A stretch of DNA of 11,217 bases from Planococcaceae bacterium UBA3370 (GCA_002360295.1 DEQI01000326.1:9812-21028), one strand, 5' to 3'; counted from the stretch's first letter, positions 1-6,662 are shown. Numbers and translations are program-made. The notes: generated from the sequence alone by a model not told the origin.

Positions 1-701
1 TCCAAATACGTATAGTTTGGTATTTCTCCTAACCAATGATGTAATGCAGAAATATATAATAGTTGCACATCCATTTCGGACATTCCCGTCTCAAACGCTA
101 GCTGTTGCCAAGTGTATCCAGGAATATCTTTACCCGTTAACCGATTAACGAGTAATTCCTTTTGCAATACTGTAATTGGTAGTTTTTCAATACTATCCGT
201 TATTTCTCGGAAAAGCTCCTGCTGTAAATGTCCTGCTTGATATTTATTTTCAAGTAAAAACGCTCTTACGAAATGTTGTATTTGATCGTCACGCTGAATG
301 GGAATAAACTGCTTCGTATTGGAAGATTGATAGGATAATGCTTGTACAATAAGTGCTAATCGTGCAAAAAAAATATGCTCATTCCCTCTAAAATTCCAGC
401 TATTAAAAGAACATGGCAACTCTTCTTTCCCTTTTTCCAAACCTTTTGCTGTCATACGGTAATGACCCATTTCATCAATCTTTACTAAGTACTCTTCCTC
501 CATCATTTGCGTGATTTCCTGATCAAATTTATTTCTAGATAGTTTCGGCAATAAGCAAAAATACTGGTGAAGTTTAAATATACCGACATCTTGTATCGTT
601 TGGCCAGAACGTTTTCCACGTAATAAATGAAAAGCTGCAGATATTGTTCTTTCATTATTTAACTGTGACAAAATCCGCAAAAGAATTTGTTGCAAAATCA
701 A
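1..701 (-). CDS. ypbB: YpbB-like helix-turn-helix protein, 5' part only
   Basis: A reading frame with no stop runs leftward from 701 off the window edge (233 codons visible). I start it at the TTG at 701-699, because a GGGGG Shine-Dalgarno block lies 7 bases upstream; a second in-frame TTG at 695 is possible. The N-terminus reads ILQQILLRILSQLNNERTIS, followed by LLRGKRSGQTIQDVGIFKLH, which is typical of the Bacillales YpbB family as I remember it. The family carries a C-terminal helix-turn-helix that lies outside the window. No membrane segment is visible. In B. subtilis ypbB lies divergent from ferredoxin and upstream of recQ, and the same divergent placement with fer is seen here, so recQ may lie just left of the window. 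The molecular role of YpbB is not known to me. The family call rests on sequence pattern plus synteny. Confidence 0.65.
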   Translation of the reverse strand, partial: MILQQILLRILSQLNNERTISAAFHLLRGKRSGQTIQDVGIFKLHQYFCLLPKLSRNKFDQEITQMMEEEYLVKIDEMGHYRMTAKGLEKGKEELPCSFNSWNFRGNEHIFFARLALIVQALSYQSSNTKQFIPIQRDDQIQHFVRAFLLENKYQAGHLQQELFREITDSIEKLPITVLQKELLVNRLTGKDIPGYTWQQLAFETGMSEMDVQLLYISALHHWLGEIPNYTYL

Positions 702-722
702 TTCAAATCCCCCTTTTCAGTC

Positions 723-765
723 TAAAAACAAAAAAGCCTATTAGCAAAATAATACCAAGGCTTTT
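723..765 (-). terminator. Rho-independent terminator (minus strand)
   Basis: AAAAGCCT (732-739) pairs with AGGCTTTT (758-765) across an 18-base loop. Read on the minus strand the stem is followed by a T-rich run (731-723). It lies just after the stop of the decayed minus-strand frame ending at 782, so it probably once terminated that gene. Confidence 0.7.
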
Positions 766-778
766 CTGACATTTCCAA
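749..778 (-). promoter_or_regulatory. Possible SigA promoter of ypbB
   Basis: On the minus strand TTGGAA (778-773), an 18-base spacer and TATTAT (754-749) would start RNA about 40 bases before the TTG start at 701. It overlaps the terminator hairpin, so the two functions share sequence. Weak consensus; position is the main support. Confidence 0.3.
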
Positions 779-781
779 TAT

Positions 782-1080
782 TCAAAGCGCAGGCAGTCCG
801 TTTTGCCCAACAAGCGTTGGCTGACCAGCAAACAAAACATCTTTTCCGAGTGGACAATCCTGTGGTTGATCTACAATGAAATTCACTTGATGCTCTTTTA
901 ACTTTTTTATGGTTTCATCCATATGTTCCGTTATTAATGCTAACACAATCCTTAAAGTATCACTATCTTTATATGATTTAGCGTTTTAATTTTCTTCTAA
1001 AACGATTGGTAAATCTCCATGTTCAAGCGTTACAATGGTGGGTCCATATTGTTTGTATCTACTTCTTCTTGTACGCTCTT
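782..1080 (-). pseudogene. Degenerate VOC/glyoxalase-like coding remnant
   Basis: The minus strand carries protein-like sequence with no usable start. Upstream of an in-frame TAA (988-986) it reads GPTIVTLEHGDLPIVLEEN. After the stop it continues in the same frame with SDTLRIVLALITEHMDETIK, KLKEHQVNFIVDQPQDCPLG and KDVLFAGQPTLVGQNGLPAL, ending at TGA (784-782). The pattern of an amphipathic helix (MDETIKKLKEHQV) followed by FIVDQPQDCPLGK and VLF resembles the C-terminal half of VOC-superfamily proteins. The normal N-terminal half is missing or frame-shifted around 1040-1080. A terminator follows at 723-765. The family name is inference; that this is a broken gene is well supported by the stop and missing start. 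Confidence 0.4.
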
Positions 1081-1252
1081 TCAAAAAAAAATAGCCTTAC
1101 ATTAATCATTATATATTGATTATGTTTGACTATAGCTTTGCCTTCAGTTTAATATGTTATAATGAGAATTACCGAAATATCCACGACTACAAAGTCAATA
1201 TCTTTATTGTGTGAACATTTCATACATTAGTATGAATTCAAAACATTGACTG

Positions 1253-1281
1253 TTGAAAAGTAAAGTAAACAGCTTTAGAAT
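1253..1281 (+). promoter_or_regulatory. SigA promoter of fer
   Basis: TTGAAA (1253-1258), a 17-base spacer and TAGAAT (1276-1281) place a start about 40 bases before the fer ATG. A second candidate further upstream is a perfect extended -10, TGTTATAAT, at 1155-1163, without a good -35. Confidence 0.6.
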
Positions 1282-1296
1282 AATAAAGAAGCTTAA

Positions 1297-1575
<279 letters not shown>

Positions 1576-1581
1576 TTATAC

Positions 1582-1625
1582 AAAGGACTGTCTTGTAAGT
1601 AATGACTTATAAGGCAGTCCTTTTT
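1582..1625 (+). terminator. Rho-independent terminator of fer
   Basis: A long stem, AAAGGACTG with an inner arm, pairs with CAGTCCTTTTT; the inner part GTAAGT/ACTTAT closes on an AATG loop. The T-run is at 1621-1625. It lies 7 bases after the fer stop. Confidence 0.9.
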
Positions 1626-1640
1626 CGATCGAAAATTTTG

Positions 1641-1669
1641 TTGCACACTGTTTTTTGGAATGTTATAGT
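1641..1669 (+). promoter_or_regulatory. SigA promoter of fabI
   Basis: TTGCAC (1641-1646), 17-base spacer, and extended -10 TGT-TATAGT (1661-1669). The predicted start near 1676 falls inside the palindrome at 1671-1695, a good place for repression. Confidence 0.65.
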
Positions 1670-1670
1670 C

Positions 1671-1695
1671 ATTATTAGTAGTTGGTACTAATAAT
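1671..1695 (+). promoter_or_regulatory. FapR-type operator before fabI
   Basis: The arms ATTATTAGTA and TACTAATAAT are a perfect 10-bp inverted repeat around the centre GTTGG. The core TTAGTA-N5-TACTAA has the form of the 17-bp FapR operator that controls fatty-acid synthesis genes, including fabI, in Bacillus (from memory). It covers the predicted +1 of fabI. FapR would be released by malonyl-CoA or malonyl-ACP. Confidence 0.75.
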
Positions 1696-1725
1696 AGCTA
1701 TAATTATATTGAAGGGGTGTATTAA

Positions 1726-2502
1726 ATGGATTTATTACAATTAAAAAATAAAAATATTGTCGTGATGGGCGTTGCTAATGAACGCAGTATCGCTTGGGGC
1801 ATTGCGAAAAAACTTTTTGAGGTTGGCGCTAACGTTATTTTCACATACCGTAAAGAACGCTCAAAAGGTAAAATTGATAAAATGCTTGCTGATTACACAG
1901 ATTATCAAACTGCTGTTGTCGAATGCGACGTAAACAGTGATGAAAGCATCACAAAAGCGTTTGAACAAATCGGTGAAAAGTTCGGTCAAATTCATGGAAT
2001 CGTACACTCTGTTGCTTTTGCTAATGCAGAGGATTTAAAGAATCGCTTTGTCGAAACATCTCGTGATGGCTATGCATTTGCACAGGATACAAGTGCTTAT
2101 TCATTAATCGCCGTAAGTAAGGCTGCAAAACCTTATTTAGCGGATGGTGCTTCCATCGTCACAATGAGCTATTTAGGAGCAGAGCGTGTACTAGATGGGT
2201 ATAACGTAATGGGCGTTGCAAAGGCTGCATTAGAAGCATCTATGCGTTATTTAGCTGCAGATTTAGGTGCTGAAAATATTCGCGTCAATGCAATTTCTGC
2301 TGGTGCAATCCGAACATTAGCGGCGAAAGGTGTACCAAGCTTTAATAAAATTTTAAGTAAAATTGAAGAACAAGCGCCATTAAAACGTAACACAAACCAA
2401 GAAGAAGTTGCCGATATGACCATTGTTATGCTTAGTCACCTTTCACGTGGAGTTACAGGTGAAACAATTTATGTCGACTCAGGATACAATATTATGGGAT
2501 AA
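1726..2502 (+). CDS. fabI: Enoyl-[acyl-carrier-protein] reductase (FabI)
   Basis: A 258-residue short-chain dehydrogenase/reductase that performs the last reduction of each fatty-acid elongation cycle, using NAD(P)H to reduce trans-2-enoyl-ACP; cytoplasmic. The N-terminal Rossmann segment reads VVMGVANERSIAWGIAKKL (about residues 12-30), the glycine/serine-rich nucleotide loop typical of FabI. The catalytic pair fits FabI's Y-x6-K: Y159 and K166 in GYNVMGVAKAALE, with the additional conserved tyrosine Y149 in MSYLGAERV. The C-terminal TGETIYVDSGYNIMG is also typical. The ATG at 1726 has GAAGGGGTG about 7 bases upstream. Length equals the family norm. It is the triclosan target in sensitive bacteria. 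It is a single-gene unit with a FapR-type operator over its start site and a large hairpin terminator after it. Confidence 0.96.
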   Translation: MDLLQLKNKNIVVMGVANERSIAWGIAKKLFEVGANVIFTYRKERSKGKIDKMLADYTDYQTAVVECDVNSDESITKAFEQIGEKFGQIHGIVHSVAFANAEDLKNRFVETSRDGYAFAQDTSAYSLIAVSKAAKPYLADGASIVTMSYLGAERVLDGYNVMGVAKAALEASMRYLAADLGAENIRVNAISAGAIRTLAAKGVPSFNKILSKIEEQAPLKRNTNQEEVADMTIVMLSHLSRGVTGETIYVDSGYNIMG

Positions 2503-2576
2503 TTAAAACGAACATCTTTTATGAACATCATTTGATATCATTTCCAATGTATTTTTTTTATGGTGATTACTAATAT

Positions 2577-2646
2577 AAAGTGGAGATTAGTTAACTCCTA
2601 ATCGTTTCCTTAGAAAGGAGATAGGGAGTTACCTTTCTCCACTTTT
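2577..2646 (+). terminator. Three-tier hairpin terminator after fabI
   Basis: The outer stem is 10 perfect base pairs, AAAGTGGAGA (2577-2586) with TCTCCACTTT (2636-2645). Inside it AACTCC (2593-2598) pairs with GGAGTT (2625-2630), and TCCTT (2607-2611) pairs with AAGGA (2615-2619) over a 3-base loop. A T-rich run follows. It sits 75 bases after the fabI stop. Confidence 0.7.
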
Positions 2647-2709
2647 ATTTGTTTAACAGCGTTTTTCTTGTAAATACATAGATCAAAATGAAAACAAAAA
2701 TAACATTCG

Positions 2710-2736
2710 TAAAATTTGTTCATTTCAGGTACATAT
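2710..2736 (+). promoter_or_regulatory. Possible SigD (motility) promoter of the chemoreceptor gene
   Basis: TAAA (2710-2713), a 15-base spacer and GTACATAT (2729-2736) match the SigD form TAAA-N15-GCCGATAT in 4 of 4 and 5 of 8 bases. It lies about 50 bases before the ATG at 2785, and chemoreceptor genes are usual SigD targets. Confidence 0.4.
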
Positions 2737-2784
2737 ATCAAATTTTTAAATTTAAAACTTCTAACTAAAAGAAGGAGGATACTA

Positions 2785-3624
2785 ATGGATGTTATTCAAA
2801 CAGAGCATGAACTATTAAAGGGAATTGTACAAATGGCACCAATGATAAAAGAACTTTTTGTAGAGGATGTTCTTTTTTCTGTATCTGATACTGAAAAAGT
2901 TCTCTATATGTCTACATCTAAAGATTTCGGCAAATTAGGAAGTGCAGTGGGCTATGTACTTCAACCAAATGACCCTCAATTTAAAGTACTACGATCAAAA
3001 TCGACCGAAACGATAATCATCCCAAAAGAAATTTACGGAATGGCAACGAAAATAGTTTCTACTCCTATTTTTGATGAACACAATCAAGTAATTGGTTGTA
3101 TGAGCATAAGCTCGAATACAAATAAGCAATCCAATTTACTACAAGCAGCTGAACAGTTCTCTGCTTCTTCTCAACAAATAAGTGCATCTACTGAAGAACT
3201 GACTGCTTCTGCAACAAATTTGAACGACTTTATGAAACAAGTGTTAGAAGCACAACAGAACCTTTCTAACCAAGTAGAAAATTCGGCAAAAATATTAGAT
3301 ATGATTAATAGTGTCGCAAAAAGCACCCGTATTCTAGGCTTTAACGCGGGAATCGAGGCAGCACGTTCTGGAGAGCACGGAAAAGGCTTTAGTGTAGTGG
3401 CAAAAGAGATTACAAAGCTTGCGGATCAAAGCGCCGACTCAGTCAACGAAATTCGACACCTTCTTGAGTCTATGAAGGAAAAAGTACATGAAGTTACACA
3501 GACTGTTGAAGATACATTATCCATCTCCACTAACCAATCATCAGCAACAGTTGAAATTTCAGAAGCTATGCAACATCTGGCTAAAATTGCAGAAGATATT
3601 GAAGAAATTGCACAAACTTTATAA
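2785..3624 (+). CDS. Soluble methyl-accepting chemotaxis protein (YfmS-like)
   Basis: A 279-residue cytoplasmic chemoreceptor. I start it at the ATG at 2785 because GAAGGAGG (2771-2778) is 6 bases upstream; the frame stays open further upstream to 2716, but that extension has no ribosome site. Residues 1-110 form a small mixed alpha/beta sensor with no transmembrane segment and no recognised ligand motif. Residues about 115-279 are an MCP signalling hairpin: heptad-like helices (ISASTEELTASATNL) with the tip at 182-209 (RILGFNAGIEAARSGEHGKG), the region that contacts CheA and CheW. The tip has GFNAGIEAARSGEHGKGFSVVAKEI where most receptors have ALNAAIEAARAGE, a variant I associate with B. subtilis YfmS-type receptors. 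The coiled coil is short, fitting a compact soluble receptor. The signal sensed is unknown. A possible SigD promoter lies upstream. Confidence 0.88.
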   Translation: MDVIQTEHELLKGIVQMAPMIKELFVEDVLFSVSDTEKVLYMSTSKDFGKLGSAVGYVLQPNDPQFKVLRSKSTETIIIPKEIYGMATKIVSTPIFDEHNQVIGCMSISSNTNKQSNLLQAAEQFSASSQQISASTEELTASATNLNDFMKQVLEAQQNLSNQVENSAKILDMINSVAKSTRILGFNAGIEAARSGEHGKGFSVVAKEITKLADQSADSVNEIRHLLESMKEKVHEVTQTVEDTLSISTNQSSATVEISEAMQHLAKIAEDIEEIAQTL

Positions 3625-3646
3625 TCATATATGCAAGCACACAGAA

Positions 3647-3687
3647 AGAGGATGTCTCGAACACAAATTCGAAACACCCTCTGTTTT
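3647..3687. terminator. Bidirectional terminator between convergent genes
   Basis: AGAGG (3647-3651) pairs with CCTCT (3678-3682), with inner TGT/ACA and TCGAA/TTCGA pairs. A T-run follows on the plus strand (3684-3687). It overlaps the TAA of the minus-strand nitroreductase gene (3688-3686), so it serves both convergent genes. Confidence 0.75.
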
Positions 3688-4306
3688 AATTGATGACTTT
3701 CACAAATTCATTAACCGGCTTACGATAACCGCGTAAACGACGACTACTTTCTTTTTCTTTCCCAATAGTAATCATTAATACTATTTCATGATTTGCATCA
3801 ATATTTAATATTTGGCGAACCTTATCTTGATCAAACCCAATCATCGGACAAGTATCCCACCCTCTATTTTTAGCAGCGAGCATAAACATCATCCCCGAAA
3901 TGGAAGCATTGCGAATCGCTTCTTCCTTCATAAATTGTTCGCCACGGCTTTCATAAAAATTAGTATTTTCTTTAATCATATTTTCTAATTCTATTTCCGT
4001 AATGATCCCTAAATCCAGCATCCCTTTATTTAATTCTGCTGTTTGACGATACGCGTAACGGTCACCTGTAACGATAATGACCGCTGAAGCAGAATGAATT
4101 TTATATTGACCGTATGCAGCTTCACGAATTTGTTCTTTCACTTCTTCATTAATGACACTAATATAATGTGCATGCTGTAAATTAAATGCAGTTGGTGTAT
4201 ACTTGACATCATCAAAAATAGCCTTTAAGTCTGCTTCTGTAATACTGACTTCTTTCATAAAATTATTAGCCGAACGTCTTTTTTCAATAAGCTTTAAAAA
4301 ATCCAC
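3686..4306 (-). CDS. MhqN-like NAD(P)H-dependent nitroreductase
   Basis: A nitroreductase-family flavoprotein (FMN, NAD(P)H) that would reduce quinones or nitroaromatics in the cytoplasm. From the GTG at 4306 it is 206 residues, the length I recall for B. subtilis MhqN; GAGGG (4318-4314) lies 7 bases upstream. An alternative ATG at 4330 would overlap the upstream stop as ATGAGTAA but has a poor ribosome site. Family marks are EKRRSANNF at residues 8-16 (FMN phosphate contact region), TPTAFNLQHAHY in the first third, a central substrate/cofactor region (FYESRGEQFMKEEAI) and NRGWDTCPMIGFD near residue 160, which closely follow the YodC/MhqN group. It lies 16 bases after the ring-cleaving dioxygenase gene and is probably co-transcribed with it, under the MhqR-type operator at 5325-5342. 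The B. subtilis mhqNOP operon pairs the same two protein families. Confidence 0.88.
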   Translation of the reverse strand: MDFLKLIEKRRSANNFMKEVSITEADLKAIFDDVKYTPTAFNLQHAHYISVINEEVKEQIREAAYGQYKIHSASAVIIVTGDRYAYRQTAELNKGMLDLGIITEIELENMIKENTNFYESRGEQFMKEEAIRNASISGMMFMLAAKNRGWDTCPMIGFDQDKVRQILNIDANHEIVLMITIGKEKESSRRLRGYRKPVNEFVKVIN

Positions 4307-4322
4307 ATAAAGTCCCTCATTT

Positions 4323-5306
4323 TTACTCATATTCTTTTTCGAAATGTATTGTACTACGCACTGTATCAATAGGTCTCACTAGTTGTTCAATTTGAGCACG
4401 TTTTGCCTCAAAGAAAGGAGGTAATGACAATTTCTCACCTACTGTTTCATAAGGCTCATCCCCCATAAATCCTGGGCCATCTGTAGCAAGCTCAAATAAT
4501 ATTTGTGGTGCTACACGTGTATAAAGTGATTCAAAGAAATAGCGATCTACATAACCTGAAGTATGGAAGCCAAAGCTTTCAAAGCGCTCCTGCCATTCTT
4601 CCAGCATTGCACGGTCTTCGACGCGGAATGCAGCATGGTGAACTGTTCCAAACCCTTGTCTAGCATTTGGTAAAACAGTATTGTACTCAACGATTACTTG
4701 AGCTCCATTACCGCCTTCCCCTACTTCAAACAAATGATACTGACCTTCTTGAGCTATTTCATTGAATAACATCACTTTTTCAAGCACTTGCTTAAAATAT
4801 TCGAAATTGCTTACTCGTACAAATATAGGTCCTAAACCAGTAATTGCATATTCAAGTGGAATTGGTCCTTTTTCCCACGGTGTACCTGAAGGAACTCCTG
4901 TATTGTTCTCATCAGAAATAAGTTGATATTGTTGATCATCAAAATCAACAAACGATAAAGTTTTTTTACCAAATTGTTCAATGATACCTGTATGTGCTAC
5001 TTGCAAACGATCAAAGCGTTTCACCCAATATTGTAACGCTTCGTCTGTCGGTACTCGGAATGATGTTTTCGAAATTTCGTTAGTACCATGCACTCCTTTT
5101 GGAATGTTTGGAAAATCAAAAAATGTCATATCTGTTCCTGCAGTTCCTTTATCATCTGCGAAAAATAAATGATATGTTTGAATATCATCTTGATTCACTG
5201 TCTTCTTTACTAAACGCATCCCTAAAACATATGTGAAAAATTTATAGTTCTCCTCTGCACTACTCGTAATCGCTGTTACGTGGTGTATTCCTTTTAAATG
5301 ATTCAT
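4323..5306 (-). CDS. Ring-cleaving dioxygenase, VOC superfamily (MhqA/MhqO/MhqE type)
   Basis: A 327-residue two-domain VOC protein, predicted to cleave or detoxify hydroquinone/catechol-type compounds using a metal ion. Each half has the beta-alpha-beta VOC start: GIHHVTAITSSAEENYKFF at residues 6-24 and GTVHHAAFRVEDRAMLEEW at 220-238. The likely metal residues are H8/H9, H223/H224 and E272 in ILFELATDGPGF. The C-terminal LPPFFEAKRAQIEQLVRP is characteristic of the Mhq dioxygenase group, whose B. subtilis members are slightly shorter (about 300-316 residues). The ATG at 5306 has GGAGGAG (5320-5314) 7 bases upstream. Located between mhqR and the MhqN-like gene, with an MhqR-type operator 18 bases before the start codon. 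Which of the three B. subtilis paralogues it corresponds to cannot be settled here, so no symbol is given. The true substrate of this family is not established to my knowledge. Confidence 0.9.
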   Translation of the reverse strand: MNHLKGIHHVTAITSSAEENYKFFTYVLGMRLVKKTVNQDDIQTYHLFFADDKGTAGTDMTFFDFPNIPKGVHGTNEISKTSFRVPTDEALQYWVKRFDRLQVAHTGIIEQFGKKTLSFVDFDDQQYQLISDENNTGVPSGTPWEKGPIPLEYAITGLGPIFVRVSNFEYFKQVLEKVMLFNEIAQEGQYHLFEVGEGGNGAQVIVEYNTVLPNARQGFGTVHHAAFRVEDRAMLEEWQERFESFGFHTSGYVDRYFFESLYTRVAPQILFELATDGPGFMGDEPYETVGEKLSLPPFFEAKRAQIEQLVRPIDTVRSTIHFEKEYE

Positions 5307-5324
5307 TTTAAAACTCCTCCAATT

Positions 5325-5342
5325 TATCTCAGTTTCGAGATA
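5325..5342 (-). promoter_or_regulatory. MhqR-type operator before the dioxygenase gene
   Basis: TATCTCAGTTTCGAGATA, with perfect TATCTC/GAGATA arms around 6 bases. It lies directly upstream of the ribosome site of the dioxygenase gene. A weak promoter candidate just before it on the minus strand is TTGGTA (5383-5378), 17 bases, TAATTT (5360-5355), which overlaps the end of mhqR and would let this operon be controlled separately from mhqR. Confidence 0.75.
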
Positions 5343-5357
5343 TTTATTTAAAAAAAA

Positions 5358-5792
5358 TTAAAATGATGTTGCTTTCATACCAATTTGTTTTAATACTTCA
5401 TTCATGTCATATAGTGACTGTGCCTCCACGCCATCAAATAATTGCGCCATTTTTTCTTTATGCTTCGGAAAAATATCATTCATTAGAGTATGACCTTGCT
5501 CCGTCAAACTTGCGTAAGTTATTCGACGATCGCTTGCACATCCTTTTCGACATATTAAATGCTTCTTTTCTAATTTATCAACAACATACGTAATACTGCT
5601 GCTTGCAATTAAAATTTTTTTACCTATTATTTGAATCGGCATACGCCCTTTATGATACAGCGCTTCTAAAACGGCGAATTCAGTTGTATTTAATCCATAG
5701 CGAGCGACATCCTTCCTTACAGCCTCTTCTATTGATTGTGCTGCACGAAGTATGACAGTTACTGCCCTTATTTTTTCATCAGCTTGCTCCAA
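5358..5792 (-). CDS. mhqR: MarR-family repressor MhqR
   Basis: A 144-residue MarR-type winged-helix repressor, matching the length of B. subtilis MhqR (YkvE). Start is a TTG at 5792, supported by GGAGG (5804-5800) 7 bases upstream. LNTTEFAVLEALYHKG (34-49) is the helix before the DNA-binding domain; IQIIGKKILIASSSITYVVD (53-72) is the recognition helix region; the wing reads RKGCASDRRITYASLTEQG (82-100). The GLNTTEFAVLE and ASSSITYVVDKLEKK stretches are, from memory, close to MhqR. Two cysteines, C81 and C85, lie at the start of the wing. MhqR in B. subtilis represses dioxygenases, nitroreductases and an azoreductase and is inactivated by quinones and hydroquinones. Here the dioxygenase and nitroreductase genes follow directly, and an operator copy covers its own promoter, suggesting autorepression. 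Confidence 0.88.
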   Translation of the reverse strand: MEQADEKIRAVTVILRAAQSIEEAVRKDVARYGLNTTEFAVLEALYHKGRMPIQIIGKKILIASSSITYVVDKLEKKHLICRKGCASDRRITYASLTEQGHTLMNDIFPKHKEKMAQLFDGVEAQSLYDMNEVLKQIGMKATSF

Positions 5793-5822
5793 AGAATCGC
5801 CTCCTTTTATTACGAATTCAAA

Positions 5823-5840
5823 TATCTTTAATTCGAGATA
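5823..5840 (-). promoter_or_regulatory. MhqR-type operator before mhqR
   Basis: TATCTTTAATTCGAGATA. The right half ATTCGAGATA is intact, the left arm keeps TATCT. It abuts the -10 of the mhqR promoter and covers the predicted start site, as expected of an autoregulated repressor. Confidence 0.65.
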
Positions 5841-5841
5841 A

Positions 5842-5870
5842 ATTTAACATACTTTCATAGCGTATGTCAA
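5842..5870 (-). promoter_or_regulatory. SigA promoter of mhqR
   Basis: Consensus -35 TTGACA (5870-5865), 17-base spacer, -10 TTAAAT (5847-5842); TAAATT one base on, with an upstream TG, is an alternative. The operator at 5823-5840 follows at once. Confidence 0.7.
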
Positions 5871-5930
5871 GCAGTGTTTTTCTTTTATAACTTTTATGAG
5901 CTTTTCATATTATGGAGTTGAAGTACTACC

Positions 5931-5978
5931 AAAATAAAAACTGTAGATACGCTCGATTTTGTCGAGTGATCTACAGTT
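5931..5978 (-). terminator. Rho-independent terminator of bioY
   Basis: AACTGTAGAT (on the minus strand 5978-5969) pairs with ATCTACAGTT (5948-5939), and an inner CTCGA/TCGAG stem closes on a short loop. A T-rich tail follows (5938-5931). It lies 5 bases after the bioY stop. Confidence 0.9.
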
Positions 5979-5983
5979 GATTG

Positions 5984-6580
5984 TTATGATTTGACCGGTA
6001 AGATTTTCAACACTTTTTGTAATCGGTAAGCTAAAATACCACCGAATATTGCTAGAATAATATCTTTAGGCATTGGTGGAAGCATCCATGCCCATGCTAT
6101 TTTATATGAAAATCCTTCTGGAGCACCTGCCCAAAACATGTAGGCAAAATACATCCAGTTCGTGCCTATCAGATAGTTAATTGCTGTTGCAACAAGTGCT
6201 GCAACAATATATGACCTAGCTGTTTTATAGCTCTCCACAATTTTACCGGCAACATACGCCGCTAAAATGAATGAAACAACAAATCCGAATGTTGGAATGA
6301 AAATATACGATAATCCTCCCATAAATTTTGAAAATACAGGCGCACCAGCTAAACCAACAAGCATATAAACTGTACAAGCGATAGCACCGTTCCGACTACC
6401 TAATACTAGCCCAGCGAGAACGGCAAAAAATGTTTGCAATGTGATCGGCACACCACCAACGACTAAAAATGGAGCAATTGTTGTAATATTAGCTCCTACC
6501 ATCATCAATGTTGCAAATAATCCACAATAAACTAAATCGATCGTTCTCCATTTTGAATAACTTCTAGTAATTTCAGCCAC
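5984..6580 (-). CDS. bioY: Biotin transporter substrate-binding membrane protein BioY
   Basis: A 198-residue integral membrane protein, the S component that captures biotin at the cytoplasmic membrane, alone or with an ECF energising module. I start it at the GTG at 6580, with GGGG (6591-6588) 7 bases upstream; a longer frame from 6631 would have to begin inside the BirA operator. About six hydrophobic segments are visible. Family marks are VVGGVPITLQTFFAVLAGLV (about residues 40-59), GLAGAPVFSKFMGGLSYIF (about 76-94) and an acidic/aromatic loop before the last helix. No ecfA or ecfT gene is nearby, so it would use a shared ECF module or act alone. No biotin biosynthesis gene is in the window. 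It is a single-gene unit with its own promoter, BirA operator and terminator. Confidence 0.93.
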   Translation of the reverse strand: MAEITRSYSKWRTIDLVYCGLFATLMMVGANITTIAPFLVVGGVPITLQTFFAVLAGLVLGSRNGAIACTVYMLVGLAGAPVFSKFMGGLSYIFIPTFGFVVSFILAAYVAGKIVESYKTARSYIVAALVATAINYLIGTNWMYFAYMFWAGAPEGFSYKIAWAWMLPPMPKDIILAIFGGILAYRLQKVLKILPVKS

Positions 6581-6600
6581 AATAACACCCCTACGCAATA

Positions 6601-6631
6601 TAGTTAACCTAAAAATTAAATAAGTTAACAC
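6601..6631 (-). promoter_or_regulatory. BirA (biotin repressor) operator of bioY
   Basis: Two GTTAAC cores (6603-6608 and 6624-6629) separated by 15 bases, with flanks TAGTTAACC on one side. This fits the Gram-positive BirA signal TTGTTAACC-spacer-GGTTAACAA (from memory), here with a slightly short spacer. It covers the predicted start site and lies just before the ribosome site of bioY. Confidence 0.8.
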
Positions 6632-6633
6632 AA

Positions 6634-6662
6634 ATATTATGTAAAATTAGACATTTTGTCAA
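6634..6662 (-). promoter_or_regulatory. SigA promoter of bioY
   Basis: Consensus -35 TTGACA (6662-6657), 17-base spacer, -10 TAATAT (6639-6634). Predicted RNA start near 6627 lies inside the BirA operator. Confidence 0.75.

Noticed and set aside
2716..2784. Upstream extension of the chemoreceptor gene
   Set aside because: The extra 23 codons (MFISGTYIKFLN...) have no ribosome site, overlap the promoter region, and GAAGGAGG directly precedes the ATG at 2785.
4307..4369. Longer start of the nitroreductase inside the dioxygenase gene
   Set aside because: The GTG at 4306 has a better ribosome site and gives the family length of 206 residues; the ATG at 4330 stays a minor alternative.
6581..6631. 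Longer BioY start at 6631
   Set aside because: It would begin inside the BirA operator near the predicted transcription start; the GTG at 6580 has a proper ribosome site and gives normal length.
6650..6660. Palindrome GACAAAATGTC at the bioY -35 box
   Set aside because: Short, and fully explained by the TTGACA hexamer plus chance; the BirA cores are the clear operator.
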